The notes below the pieces were generated by a model. It made no database searches, was not told where the DNA came from, and was given only the letters and a program-made list of their open reading frames with translations. 64,000 nucleotides of DNA from Phycisphaeraceae bacterium. GTDB taxonomy: Bacteria; Planctomycetota; Phycisphaerae; Phycisphaerales; UBA1924. The stretch spans positions 62,001-126,000 of the forward strand of contig JACKHE010000001.1 in assembly GCA_020639135.1 (NCBI GenBank), written 5' to 3'. The position numbers were made by a program, and so were the translations under genes. This document shows positions 53,224-61,081 of the stretch, piece by piece; within the stretch, counting starts at the first letter, position 1; each line of letters begins with the position of its first letter.

Positions 53224-54420
53224 ATGTCAGGACTCATCACCCCGCACGGCGGCACGCTCATCAACCGCATCGCTGACGACGCGAAGCGCAACCAGCTCAA
53301 GACCGAGGCCGCCTCGCTCAAGCGGATCGACCTGACCCCCAAACAGTCGTGCGATCTCGAGATGATCGGCATGGGCGCCTTCAGCCCGCTGACCGGCTTC
53401 ATGGGCAAGGCGGACTTCGAGTCCGTCTGCAAGAACATGAAGCTGACCTCGGGCGACATCTGGCCCATCCCCATCCTGCTCAGCGTGGACAAGGCCGACG
53501 CCCCGAAGGTCGGCGACCGCGTCGCGCTCTACGCGACGGCGCCCTCCACCGGCCAGGATGTCCTCCAGGGCGTGATGACCATCAAGGAAGTCTTCGCTCA
53601 CGACAAGGACGTCGAGATTCCCAACGTCTTCCGCACCACCGACAGCGCCCACCCGGGCGTCGCGCAGGTGCAGGCCGAGGGCGATACCTGCCTCGCCGGC
53701 CCCGTCGAGATCGTGCAGGAGTGCGTCGATCCCACCGGCCCCGAGGCGTTCCTCGACCACCGCCTGACCCCGGCGCAGACCCGCGCCGAGTTCAAGAAGC
53801 GCGGCTGGAAAACCGTCGCGGCCTTCCAGACCCGCAACCCCATCCACCGCGCTCACGAGTACCTGTGCAAGTGCGCCCAGGAGATCTGCGACGGTCTGCT
53901 GGTCCACCCGCTCGTCGGCGAGACCAAGGCCGGCGACATCCCCGCCTCGGTGCGCATGGACTGCTATCAGATCCTCATCAAGGACTACTTCGTCGATGAG
54001 CGCACCTGCCTGTCCGTCATGCCAGCCGCCATGCGCTACGCCGGGCCCCGCGAGGCCGTCCTGCACGCGCTGGTCCGCAAGAACTACGGCGTGACCCACT
54101 TCATCGTGGGCCGCGACCACGCGGGCGTCGGCGACTACTACGGCACCTACGACGCGCAGAACATCTTCGACGAGCTGGACAAGGAAAACCTCGCGATCGA
54201 GCCGCTGAAGTTCGAGCACGCGGCGTTCTCGATCAAGGCCGGCGGGATGGTCTCGAGCAAGACGTTTCCCAAGATCCAGGGCGACCAGATCTTCCTCTCG
54301 GGCACGAAGGTCCGCGAGATGCTGGGCAACGGCGAGCGTCCCCCCGCGGAGTTCACCCGCCCCGAGGTCGCCGACCGGCTGATCGAGTGGGCGACGAGCG
54401 AGGTCGCGGCGAAGGCGTAA
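53224..54420 (+). CDS. sat: Sulfate adenylyltransferase (ATP sulfurylase)
   Basis: 398 aa, single-domain homo-oligomer type. Makes APS from ATP and sulfate. QTRNPIHRAHE (202-212) is the HxxH nucleotide site and GRDHAGVG (296-303) the second. The extra N- and C-terminal parts match the SAT/PUA-like layout of the PAPS-synthetase and dissimilatory type rather than CysDN. ATG at 53224, with AAGAGGAAG upstream. Placed not with cysC but inside the polysaccharide locus, 27 bases before UDP-glucuronate decarboxylase, so it appears co-regulated with sugar synthesis. Codon use (more C/G third positions, many GCC/GAC) fits a highly expressed gene. Confidence 0.95.
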   Translation: MSGLITPHGGTLINRIADDAKRNQLKTEAASLKRIDLTPKQSCDLEMIGMGAFSPLTGFMGKADFESVCKNMKLTSGDIWPIPILLSVDKADAPKVGDRVALYATAPSTGQDVLQGVMTIKEVFAHDKDVEIPNVFRTTDSAHPGVAQVQAEGDTCLAGPVEIVQECVDPTGPEAFLDHRLTPAQTRAEFKKRGWKTVAAFQTRNPIHRAHEYLCKCAQEICDGLLVHPLVGETKAGDIPASVRMDCYQILIKDYFVDERTCLSVMPAAMRYAGPREAVLHALVRKNYGVTHFIVGRDHAGVGDYYGTYDAQNIFDELDKENLAIEPLKFEHAAFSIKAGGMVSSKTFPKIQGDQIFLSGTKVREMLGNGERPPAEFTRPEVADRLIEWATSEVAAKA

Positions 54421-54447
54421 CCCGATCGCGTCCCGAGCGACACCGCC

Positions 54448-55455
54448 ATGAACCACACCAAACGCATCCTCGTCACCGGCGGCGCCGGGTTCCTGGGCAG
54501 CCATCTCTGCGACCGCCTTGTCGATCGCGGCGATGACGTCATCTGCGTGGACAACTTCTTCACCAGCCAGAAATCCAACGTCGCCCACCTGCTGGGCAAA
54601 CCCAACTTCGAGCTGATCCGCCACGACATCACCCACCCGCTGTGGATCGAGGTGGACGAGATCTACAACCTCGCATGCCCCGCGGCGCCGTGGCACTACC
54701 AGTACAACCCCATCAAGACGACCAAGACGAGCGTGATGGGCGCGATCAACACGCTGGGGCTCGCCAAGCGTTGCAAGGCGAAGATCCTCCAGGCCTCCAC
54801 CAGCGAGGTGTACGGCGACCCCGAGGTCTCGCCCCAGGCGGAGACCTACCGCGGCGCCGTCAATCCCATCGGGCCCCGCGCCTGTTATGACGAGGGCAAG
54901 CGCTGCGCCGAGACGCTCTTCTTCGACTACCACCGGCAGAACCGGGTCAACATCCGCGTCGTGCGCATCTTCAACACCTACGGCCCCCGCATGCACCCCT
55001 ACGACGGGCGCGTCGTCTCCAACTTCATCCTCCAGGCGCTCAATGGCGACGACATCACCCTCTACGGCGACGGCATGCAGACGCGATCGTTCTGCTACGT
55101 CGATGACCTCGTCGGCGGGCTGATCGCGATGATGGACGGCCCCGACGAGTTCATCGGGCCCGTCAACCTGGGCAACCCCAACGAGATGACCATCCGCCAG
55201 CTCGCCGAGACGGTCATCGCGATGACCGGGTCGGACTCGCAGCTCCGATACGAGCACCTGCCCCAGGACGACCCCCTCCAGCGGCGACCCGATATCGCGC
55301 TGGCGACCGAACGCCTGGGCTGGAAGCCCCGTATTGACCTGGAGACCGGGCTGGGCGCCACCATCGAGTATTTCCGGAAGATCAACCGCAGCGACTTTCG
55401 CCCCCCCACGCCGAACATCATCCTCAACACCCGCCGGGCCGCGGTCGATGCCTGA
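54448..55455 (+). CDS. UDP-glucuronate decarboxylase (UDP-xylose synthase)
   Basis: 335 aa, 28 bases after sat. Converts UDP-glucuronate to UDP-xylose with bound NAD. Hallmarks: ILVTGGAGFLGSHLCDRL, VDNFFTSQKSNV, IYNLACPAAPWHYQYNPIKTTKTSV in outline, STSEVYGDPEVSPQ, ACYDEGKRCAETL with the catalytic Tyr/Lys, VVRIFNTYGPRMHP, and YGDGMQTRSFCYVDDLV. Usual length, no extra domain. It is followed by UDP-glucose dehydrogenase, giving the UDP-Glc to UDP-GlcA to UDP-Xyl route in one transcript. Confidence 0.94.
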   Translation: MNHTKRILVTGGAGFLGSHLCDRLVDRGDDVICVDNFFTSQKSNVAHLLGKPNFELIRHDITHPLWIEVDEIYNLACPAAPWHYQYNPIKTTKTSVMGAINTLGLAKRCKAKILQASTSEVYGDPEVSPQAETYRGAVNPIGPRACYDEGKRCAETLFFDYHRQNRVNIRVVRIFNTYGPRMHPYDGRVVSNFILQALNGDDITLYGDGMQTRSFCYVDDLVGGLIAMMDGPDEFIGPVNLGNPNEMTIRQLAETVIAMTGSDSQLRYEHLPQDDPLQRRPDIALATERLGWKPRIDLETGLGATIEYFRKINRSDFRPPTPNIILNTRRAAVDA

Positions 55456-55528
55456 TGCGGACCCGGGCCCGTCCGGCTGACCACAACACCCAACACGTCG
55501 CGGCGCCAGCCGCGGGAGCGAACCAACC

Positions 55529-56887
55529 ATGAAGATCACGATGCTCGGGACCGGGTACGTCGGGCTTGTCACCGGCGCCTGCTTCTCCAACACCGGCAAC
55601 GACGTCACCTGCGCGGACATCGACCCGGCGAAGATCGACCTGCTCAAGAAGGGCGGCTGCCCGATCTACGAGCCGGGGCTGGAATCGATCCTGCACCACA
55701 ACGCCGAGGCGGGGCGCCTGACGTACACGACCAACGTCCGCGACGCGATCCGCGACGCGCAGATCATCTTCATCGCCGTCGGGACCCCCCAGGGCGACGA
55801 CGGGCACGCCGACCTCCAGTACATCTGGGCCGCGGCGCGCACCGTCGGCGAGGTCATCAAGGAGCTGGGCCCCGACGCCGAGCCCAAGATCGTCGTGGTC
55901 AAGTCCACCGTCCCTGTGGGGACGACCCTCGGCGTCAAGGCACGGATCGCCGAGGTCGTCGGCGACCTGCCGTTCCACGTCGCCAACAACCCCGAGTTCC
56001 TCAAGGAGGGCGCGGCGGTCAACGACTTCCAGAAGCCCGACCGCGTCGTCATCGGCGTCGAGAACGAGCACACCAGGAGCGTGCTCGTGGACATCTACGA
56101 GCCCTTCGTCCGCCAGGGCAACCCGATCATCTCGATGGACATCCTGTCATCGGAGATGGTCAAGTACGCCTCCAACGCGATGCTCGCCACCAAGATCTCC
56201 TTCATCAACGAGGTCTCGCGGATGTGCGAGGCGTACGGCGCCAATGTCAACCGCGTGCGCGAGGGGCTGTGCTCCGATTCGCGCATCGGCAAGCACTTCC
56301 TCTTCCCGGGCCTCGGCTACGGCGGCTCCTGCTTCCCCAAGGACGTCAAGGCCTTTATCGGGATGGGCGAGCGCTCCGGCGTCCCCACCACGCTCATGAA
56401 CGCCGTGGACCAGGTCAACAAGGCGCAGCGTGAACACTTCTTTGCGCGGGTCGCGCAGCACTTCGACGAGTTCGACGACGGGCTCAAGGGCAAGACGATC
56501 GCCTTCTGGGGCGTCGCGTTCAAGCCGCAGACCGACGACATCCGCGAGGCCCCCGCGCTGACGCTGATCAGCAAGGCGCTGCAGATGGGCGCCAGCGTCC
56601 GCGCGTTCGACCCCGTCGCGGCGGAGAACGCCTCGAAGGAGCTGGGCGCCGGCGTGAAGTTCTGCCGCGACATCTACGAGACGATCGACGGCGCCGACGC
56701 GCTGGTGATCTGCACCGAGTGGGACGAGTTCCGCTCGCCGGACTTCGGTCGCATGCGGTCGTTGATGCCGAGCAAGACGATCTTCGACGGCCGCAACGTG
56801 TACCGCCAGGAGCAGATGGAGCGCGAGGGCTTCGTGTACTACTCGGTCGGGCGCAAGCCGATCAACGCCGAGCCGGCGACGGTGTGA
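55529..56887 (+). CDS. ugd: UDP-glucose 6-dehydrogenase
   Basis: 452 aa. Oxidises UDP-glucose to UDP-glucuronate with two NAD. MKITMLGTGYVGLVTGACF is the NAD loop; STVPVGTT and ANNPEFLKEG are substrate blocks; LGYGGSCFPKD holds the catalytic Cys, and VLGVAFKP-like WGVAFKPQTDDIREAP is the C-domain hinge. GGGAGCG lies upstream of the ATG. Last gene of the sat operon; an intrinsic terminator at 56915-56943 follows. Its product feeds both the decarboxylase and the 4-epimerase at 29.4 kb. Confidence 0.95.
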   Translation: MKITMLGTGYVGLVTGACFSNTGNDVTCADIDPAKIDLLKKGGCPIYEPGLESILHHNAEAGRLTYTTNVRDAIRDAQIIFIAVGTPQGDDGHADLQYIWAAARTVGEVIKELGPDAEPKIVVVKSTVPVGTTLGVKARIAEVVGDLPFHVANNPEFLKEGAAVNDFQKPDRVVIGVENEHTRSVLVDIYEPFVRQGNPIISMDILSSEMVKYASNAMLATKISFINEVSRMCEAYGANVNRVREGLCSDSRIGKHFLFPGLGYGGSCFPKDVKAFIGMGERSGVPTTLMNAVDQVNKAQREHFFARVAQHFDEFDDGLKGKTIAFWGVAFKPQTDDIREAPALTLISKALQMGASVRAFDPVAAENASKELGAGVKFCRDIYETIDGADALVICTEWDEFRSPDFGRMRSLMPSKTIFDGRNVYRQEQMEREGFVYYSVGRKPINAEPATV

Positions 56888-56914
56888 ATCGCACAACGAA
56901 TCTGATTCGAAGTG

Positions 56915-56943
56915 GGCGGGATTGGATCCCGCCTATTTTATTG
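56915..56943 (+). terminator. Intrinsic terminator after ugd
   Basis: GGCGGGAT (56915-56922) pairs perfectly with ATCCCGCC (56926-56933) around a 3-base loop and is followed by TATTTTATT. It lies 28 bases after the ugd stop and ends in the converging gene. Confidence 0.78.
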
Positions 56944-57660
56944 ACCGGAGTCGATTGCTTCCGCGATCTCCTGCGCTAGCAGTCGGACGGTCGGCATGCT
57001 TGATTCTCTCCCAACAAGCCCGTATCTGGAAAAGTGCGGGAATCTCACGATCAACGCGCTTCGATCCGACTGCAGCAATCGGATTCGCTCGCACTGCACA
57101 TTGCCCCATCCGGCAGTGACTTTGCTTCGATCTTTGATCGAGTATCCACACTCTCGAAACGACCCAAGAACCACGCGAGTTGCCAGAGGAGCGATCGTCA
57201 CGACCACGCGAGGCGAGAGTTGCCGAGTGATATCTCGCCAGAGATCATCACAAAAACGCATTGTATCTCGCTTTCTTGGGAGTTCTTTCCACGAAGGCGA
57301 TCTGAACGGACAGATATTCGAACAGAGTGAGCGATCCATCAGATCATCCCGCCCGATCGCAAGATGATTCGCGATTTCATCGAACAGCCCGACGACTTGT
57401 CGTTGAAGGGGTTTGGGTTCGGGCGTGCCTCCCCAATGTTCGATCCGATATGCATTGCCGTCTTCAACACTTATTTTCGTATGTCGATGTCCCCTTCCGC
57501 CGGGGTTCAACGCAAGAAACCAAAATGGAGCCTCAGAACAAAATGTTTGCTTCGGAGTGTGGAGGAAATGCCACCCAAGTTGGTGACCCAATGAGATATA
57601 TGCATCACTGATCCGTCGTACACAATCATCAAATAACGCAATGTCACGGTGTTTTGTCAT
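56938..57660 (-). CDS. Uracil-DNA glycosylase-superfamily-like protein, probably acquired
   Basis: 240 aa from the ATG at 57660. FLALNPGG (48-55), SNICPFRS (114-121), VVVTIAPLATRVVLG (152-166) and FPHFSRYGL (207-215) are spaced like motifs 1, core strands and motif 2 of the UDG/TDG superfamily, where Asn-Pro-Gly and His-Pro-Ser-like loops bind the base. The active residue cannot be assigned and the usual HPS is FPHFS, so activity is uncertain. The gene is markedly poorer in GC (about 43-52% in sampled 60-base lines versus about 70% around it) with A/T third positions, suggesting transfer. Adjacent to the GT-C gene (13-base gap) with the same strand. Low-GC DNA-modification or defence genes are a possible context. 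Confidence 0.6.
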   Translation of the reverse strand: MTKHRDIALFDDCVRRISDAYISLGHQLGWHFLHTPKQTFCSEAPFWFLALNPGGRGHRHTKISVEDGNAYRIEHWGGTPEPKPLQRQVVGLFDEIANHLAIGRDDLMDRSLCSNICPFRSPSWKELPRKRDTMRFCDDLWRDITRQLSPRVVVTIAPLATRVVLGSFRECGYSIKDRSKVTAGWGNVQCERIRLLQSDRSALIVRFPHFSRYGLVGRESSMPTVRLLAQEIAEAIDSGQ

Positions 57661-57673
57661 AGATAAACACAAT

Positions 57674-59095
57674 TCATTGCAATAGCACTTCCCGGTACAG
57701 CGTCGCCCCCACGAGCAGCGCCTGCAGCGCCGCCAGCGCTAGGGCGCCGATGACTGTCAGCCGCACGCGCTTCGGATCGCTGCCGGGGGGGAGGGTCATC
57801 GCAGCCAGCCACGCGAGGCTCAGCAGGATCATGGGCTCGAAGTAGCGCTGCCACGCCAGCGAGTTCATCGACTGCGCCAGCAGCCAGCCCAGCATCGTCA
57901 GCTGCAAGACGTTCGCCGCCGGGCCCCGGCCCGCGCTGAAGGCGGCGCGGCGCAGCAGCCACAGCACACCAGCGCCGAGCGGGGCGAGGAGCAGGATGAC
58001 CACGCTGGTGCGCCCGAAGAGGTCGGGGGCCTTCTGGATAACCGGCTTCCAGAGCCACCCGTTGTCGCGGGGGTTCCAGCGCACGCCGTCGATTGTCGTG
58101 CGCAGCCAGTCGGTCGCCGGGAGCAGCGCGACGAGCAGCCCCAGCGCGACGCAGCACCAGAGCCAGCGGCTCCGCAGGGCGCCCCGGCGGACCTCGCCGA
58201 TCGTCGTGGGGACGAAGGCGAGGCCGAAGAACCCGCAGAGGCTCAGCGCGAATGGGAAGGTCGCCCAGTTCGCGCCGACGTCGTGCTTGTCGCGGTACTC
58301 GGGGGGCGTCAGCCCGCCCCAGATCGAGACGAACCAGAGCAGCAGCGCGATCGGCGCAAGCGCGACGGCGACGCCCCACAGCGACCGGGCCCAGGAGCGG
58401 GGCTGATCGTCGTCGCCCATCCGCAGCGGCGCGGGGATCAGCGCTCGCAGCGGCCCCGCGCCCAGAGCCAGCAGGCCCAGCGGCGCGACGGTCCAGGCGT
58501 GGATCTGCCGGATGGCCACGGCGCCGGTGGCGGCCAGCGCGAGCAGGCCTGTGCGCGCCGGCGTCGCGCGGCGTGTCGCCAGGGCGCCGCCGACGCACAG
58601 CGCGACGAGCCCCCACGCGGCGGTGTCGGTGGTGAGCCAGATGCCCCCGCCCAGCACGTAGGGGCTCAGCAGCAGCGGGAGTGTCAGCGCCAGGGCGACC
58701 CGCGGCGCACACCACGACGACGCCCACCAGAACCCCGCGGCGACGAGCAGCCACGTCAGCAGCGCGCTCGAAAGCCGGACGACCGGCGCCCGCACGCTCC
58801 GGGCGCCTGTGGCCTTCATCACCATCGCCATCAGCAGGTGGTAGCCCGGCGCGGTCGTGGAGCGGTAGTTGACGATGTCCGGCGCCGGCCACTGCTCGAC
58901 CATCGTCTCGATGACCGGCTCGTGGAACTTTTCGGCGTCGCCGGCCTCGTTGGTCCCGCCCCGGCCCGAGAGAATCACCGGAACGACGAGCAGGGCGTAG
59001 AGGAGCGTCAGGGCCAGCAGCGCCGCCAGCCGCCCCTTGATACCGGTCGGTGCGGGTTCCCGTTTGGAGTCGTTTGGCGATATCGTCGATGACAC
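57674..59095 (-). CDS. Integral membrane glycosyltransferase (GT-C type, ALG10/DIE2-like)
   Basis: 473 aa from a GTG at 59095. About 10 membrane helices with a first large loop after helix 1. In that loop, NEAGDAEKFHEP and NYRSTTAPGYHLLMA recall the ALG10/DIE2 pattern of an acidic residue, FHxP and a PG-Y motif; GT-C enzymes take the sugar from a polyprenyl-phosphate donor. Longer upstream sequence is antisense to the methyltransferase gene and not used. Divergent from the methyltransferase (57 bases). A role in adding a sugar on the periplasmic face of the polymer is inference. Confidence 0.7.
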   Translation of the reverse strand: MSSTISPNDSKREPAPTGIKGRLAALLALTLLYALLVVPVILSGRGGTNEAGDAEKFHEPVIETMVEQWPAPDIVNYRSTTAPGYHLLMAMVMKATGARSVRAPVVRLSSALLTWLLVAAGFWWASSWCAPRVALALTLPLLLSPYVLGGGIWLTTDTAAWGLVALCVGGALATRRATPARTGLLALAATGAVAIRQIHAWTVAPLGLLALGAGPLRALIPAPLRMGDDDQPRSWARSLWGVAVALAPIALLLWFVSIWGGLTPPEYRDKHDVGANWATFPFALSLCGFFGLAFVPTTIGEVRRGALRSRWLWCCVALGLLVALLPATDWLRTTIDGVRWNPRDNGWLWKPVIQKAPDLFGRTSVVILLLAPLGAGVLWLLRRAAFSAGRGPAANVLQLTMLGWLLAQSMNSLAWQRYFEPMILLSLAWLAAMTLPPGSDPKRVRLTVIGALALAALQALLVGATLYREVLLQ

Positions 59096-59152
59096 CCGGA
59101 CAGAATACACACCGCCGAGACCACCCGAGACGGCGCGCGACGCCACCGACGC

Positions 59153-59857
59153 ATGCCCAGCAAACCATTCAGCACCATCATGCACGCCCTGCACCGCCCG
59201 GTGTACGAATCGCGACTGCGCGAGCTCGTCCGGCGGATCGTCCCCCACCTGCGCGAGGGCGACTCCGTGCTCGACGTGGGCTGCGGCGTCGGCACGCTGG
59301 GCAAGGCCCTGCTCGACGCGCCGGGACGCCCCGGGGGCGTCGAGGTCCGGGGGCTGGAGCGTGTCCGGCGGGGCGGCGAGCCGATCGAGGTGCTCGGGTA
59401 TGACGGCGGGGCGATCCCCCTGGCCGACGGCTCTTGTGATGTGGTCATCGTCGCCGACGTGCTGCACCACGAGGAGGACTTCGACCGGCTCCTGGGCGAG
59501 TGCGTCCGGGTGAGCTCTCGGCTGGTCATCGTCAAGGACCACGCCGTCGCGGGGCCGCTCGCGCAGCAGCGGATCTCGCTGATCGACTGGGCGGCCAACG
59601 CGCCGTACGGCGTGCCCTGCCTCTACCGCTACAACACGATCAACGAGTGGCGGGCGGTTCATGCGCGGTTCGGGCTCGAACCGATCGAAGAACTGACCCG
59701 TATGAACCTCTACCCCCCCATCGTGAACCTGCTCTTCGGCCGCCGGCTTCAGTACTTCACCGTGCTCCGGAGCGCCGAAGGCGCGGCGGTCGGGGTTGGC
59801 GGCGGAACGACAGGCGAACTCAACGAACACGCCGATCCCCCGGCGGACAGCGCATGA
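59153..59857 (+). CDS. SAM-dependent methyltransferase
   Basis: 234 aa, class I. VLDVGCGVGTLGKAL (motif I, about residues 38-52), GYDGGAIPLADGSCDVVIVADVLHHEEDFD (motifs II-IV), and a C-terminal tail of poorly ordered Gly-rich sequence. It overlaps the UbiA-type gene by 4 bases (ATGA), so the two are coupled. The acceptor is unknown; context suggests a lipid-linked sugar or a quinone-like prenyl compound, but no proof. Confidence 0.82.
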   Translation: MPSKPFSTIMHALHRPVYESRLRELVRRIVPHLREGDSVLDVGCGVGTLGKALLDAPGRPGGVEVRGLERVRRGGEPIEVLGYDGGAIPLADGSCDVVIVADVLHHEEDFDRLLGECVRVSSRLVIVKDHAVAGPLAQQRISLIDWAANAPYGVPCLYRYNTINEWRAVHARFGLEPIEELTRMNLYPPIVNLLFGRRLQYFTVLRSAEGAAVGVGGGTTGELNEHADPPADSA

Positions 59858-60852
59858 GCACCGAGACGACGACCGCGACCGCTCAGACCGCGACCCAGGC
59901 AATGCGGCGCCCCCTCGCGCTGAGCCTGCTCAGGCTCGCGCGCCCCCACCAGTGGTCCAAGGGGATCTTCGTTCTCGCCGGCCCCGTCTATGGCTGCGCG
60001 GACCTGATCGAACAGGGCGCGCGCATCCGCGACCTGATCGTCCCCTCGCTGATCATCCTGGCTTCGTTCTCACTGGCGGCGAGCGGGTGCTACGTCGTCA
60101 ACGACATCTTCGACGCCGAGTCGGACCGAAGGCACCCGCGAAAGCGGAACCGGCCCATCGCGTCGGGGGCGGTGACGCCGGGGCAGGCGCGGGTCTTCGC
60201 GGCGCTGCTGCTGCTGGGCTCGCTGGGGCTGCTGGCGCTGCTGCCGGCGCCGAGGCTGTGGTGGGCCGGCGCGACGGTGGCGCTGTACATCGCCAACGTG
60301 ATGACGTACTCGGCGTTTTTCAAGAAGCACGCGATCGCGGACGTGATGGGGCTGTCGCTGGGGTTCGTGCTGCGCGTGCTCGGCGGGTGCGCGGCGCTGG
60401 GGATCGGGCCGTCGAGCTGGCTGCTGAACGTCACGCTGTTCATCGCCATGTTCCTCGCCTTCGGCAAGCGCCTGGGCGAGCGGCGGAGCATGGGCGAGCT
60501 GGCCGCGCAGACCCGGTCGGTGCAGGGGCTCTACACGAGCACGCTGCTGGAGATGGCCGTGGTCGTCACCGGCGTGTGCACGCTCGTGACATACACGATC
60601 TACGTCGAGGGGCAGGCGTCGTACTACACGCTGGGGTTCAACCTGCTCTGGCTGACGGTGCTTCCGGTGACCTTCGTGCTGCTGCGGTGCATCGTGCTCC
60701 TGGACGCGGGGAGGTACGACGACCCCACGGAGATCGCCCTCCGCGACCCCGTCGTCCGGGGGGGGACACTGCTCTTCTCCGGGATGACGGCCTTCCTGAT
60801 GCTGTGGTTCCGGCTGGATTTCGGGGACACCCTCGCCGGGTGGCTCCGCTGA
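59854..60852 (+). CDS. UbiA-family phosphoribosyltransferase (decaprenyl-phosphate type)
   Basis: 332 aa, nine or so membrane helices. The prenyl-diphosphate motifs are NDIFDAESDRRHPRKRNRP (first Asp-rich motif and basic cluster) and KKHAIADVMGLSLGFVLRVLGG (second). SLLRLARPHQWSKG at the start is the hallmark of the Rv3806c-like enzymes that attach phosphoribose to decaprenyl phosphate. In actinobacteria this starts arabinan synthesis; related genes in other bacteria feed ribofuranose- or arabinose-containing polymers. ATG at 59854 overlaps the methyltransferase stop. Suggests that lipid-linked pentose is used in the locus. Confidence 0.86.
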   Translation: MSTETTTATAQTATQAMRRPLALSLLRLARPHQWSKGIFVLAGPVYGCADLIEQGARIRDLIVPSLIILASFSLAASGCYVVNDIFDAESDRRHPRKRNRPIASGAVTPGQARVFAALLLLGSLGLLALLPAPRLWWAGATVALYIANVMTYSAFFKKHAIADVMGLSLGFVLRVLGGCAALGIGPSSWLLNVTLFIAMFLAFGKRLGERRSMGELAAQTRSVQGLYTSTLLEMAVVVTGVCTLVTYTIYVEGQASYYTLGFNLLWLTVLPVTFVLLRCIVLLDAGRYDDPTEIALRDPVVRGGTLLFSGMTAFLMLWFRLDFGDTLAGWLR

Positions 60853-60874
60853 AGGCATCCCGGGCCCCGGGGCG

Positions 60875-60915
60875 CCGCGGGTTTCCGCTTGAACTGAGGC
60901 GGAAACCGTCCGCGG
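60875..60915 (+). terminator. Strong hairpin after the phosphoribosyltransferase gene
   Basis: GTTTCCGC (60881-60888) with GCGGAAAC (60899-60906), 8 bp, 10-base loop, plus an outer CCGCGG (60875-60880) with CCGCGG (60910-60915) separated by a 3-base bulge. No T tract. Confidence 0.4.
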
Positions 60916-61081
60916 GCTCAACCTCAAGCCGCGCCGTCCGTAGAAGCTTCGCCGGGCGGCGTCCGAGCGGCGAGCGCCCGGCCCGTGTATACACCCCTTG
61001 GGGCGGCGGCCTCATGACCCGCCGTCCGCGTCTGATCCGGGGAACCTCCCGGGGCGAAACTCCCAGTACTGGAGCAACGAG

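Noticed and set aside
53227..55647. 806-codon frame opposite sat and the decarboxylase
   Set aside because: No motif; sat and UDP-glucuronate decarboxylase are unambiguous on the plus strand.
60985..60994. GTGTATACAC palindrome as a promoter
   Set aside because: It contains a TATACA box but no matching -35 hexamer at 16-18 bases; left as a note in the metalloprotease entry.
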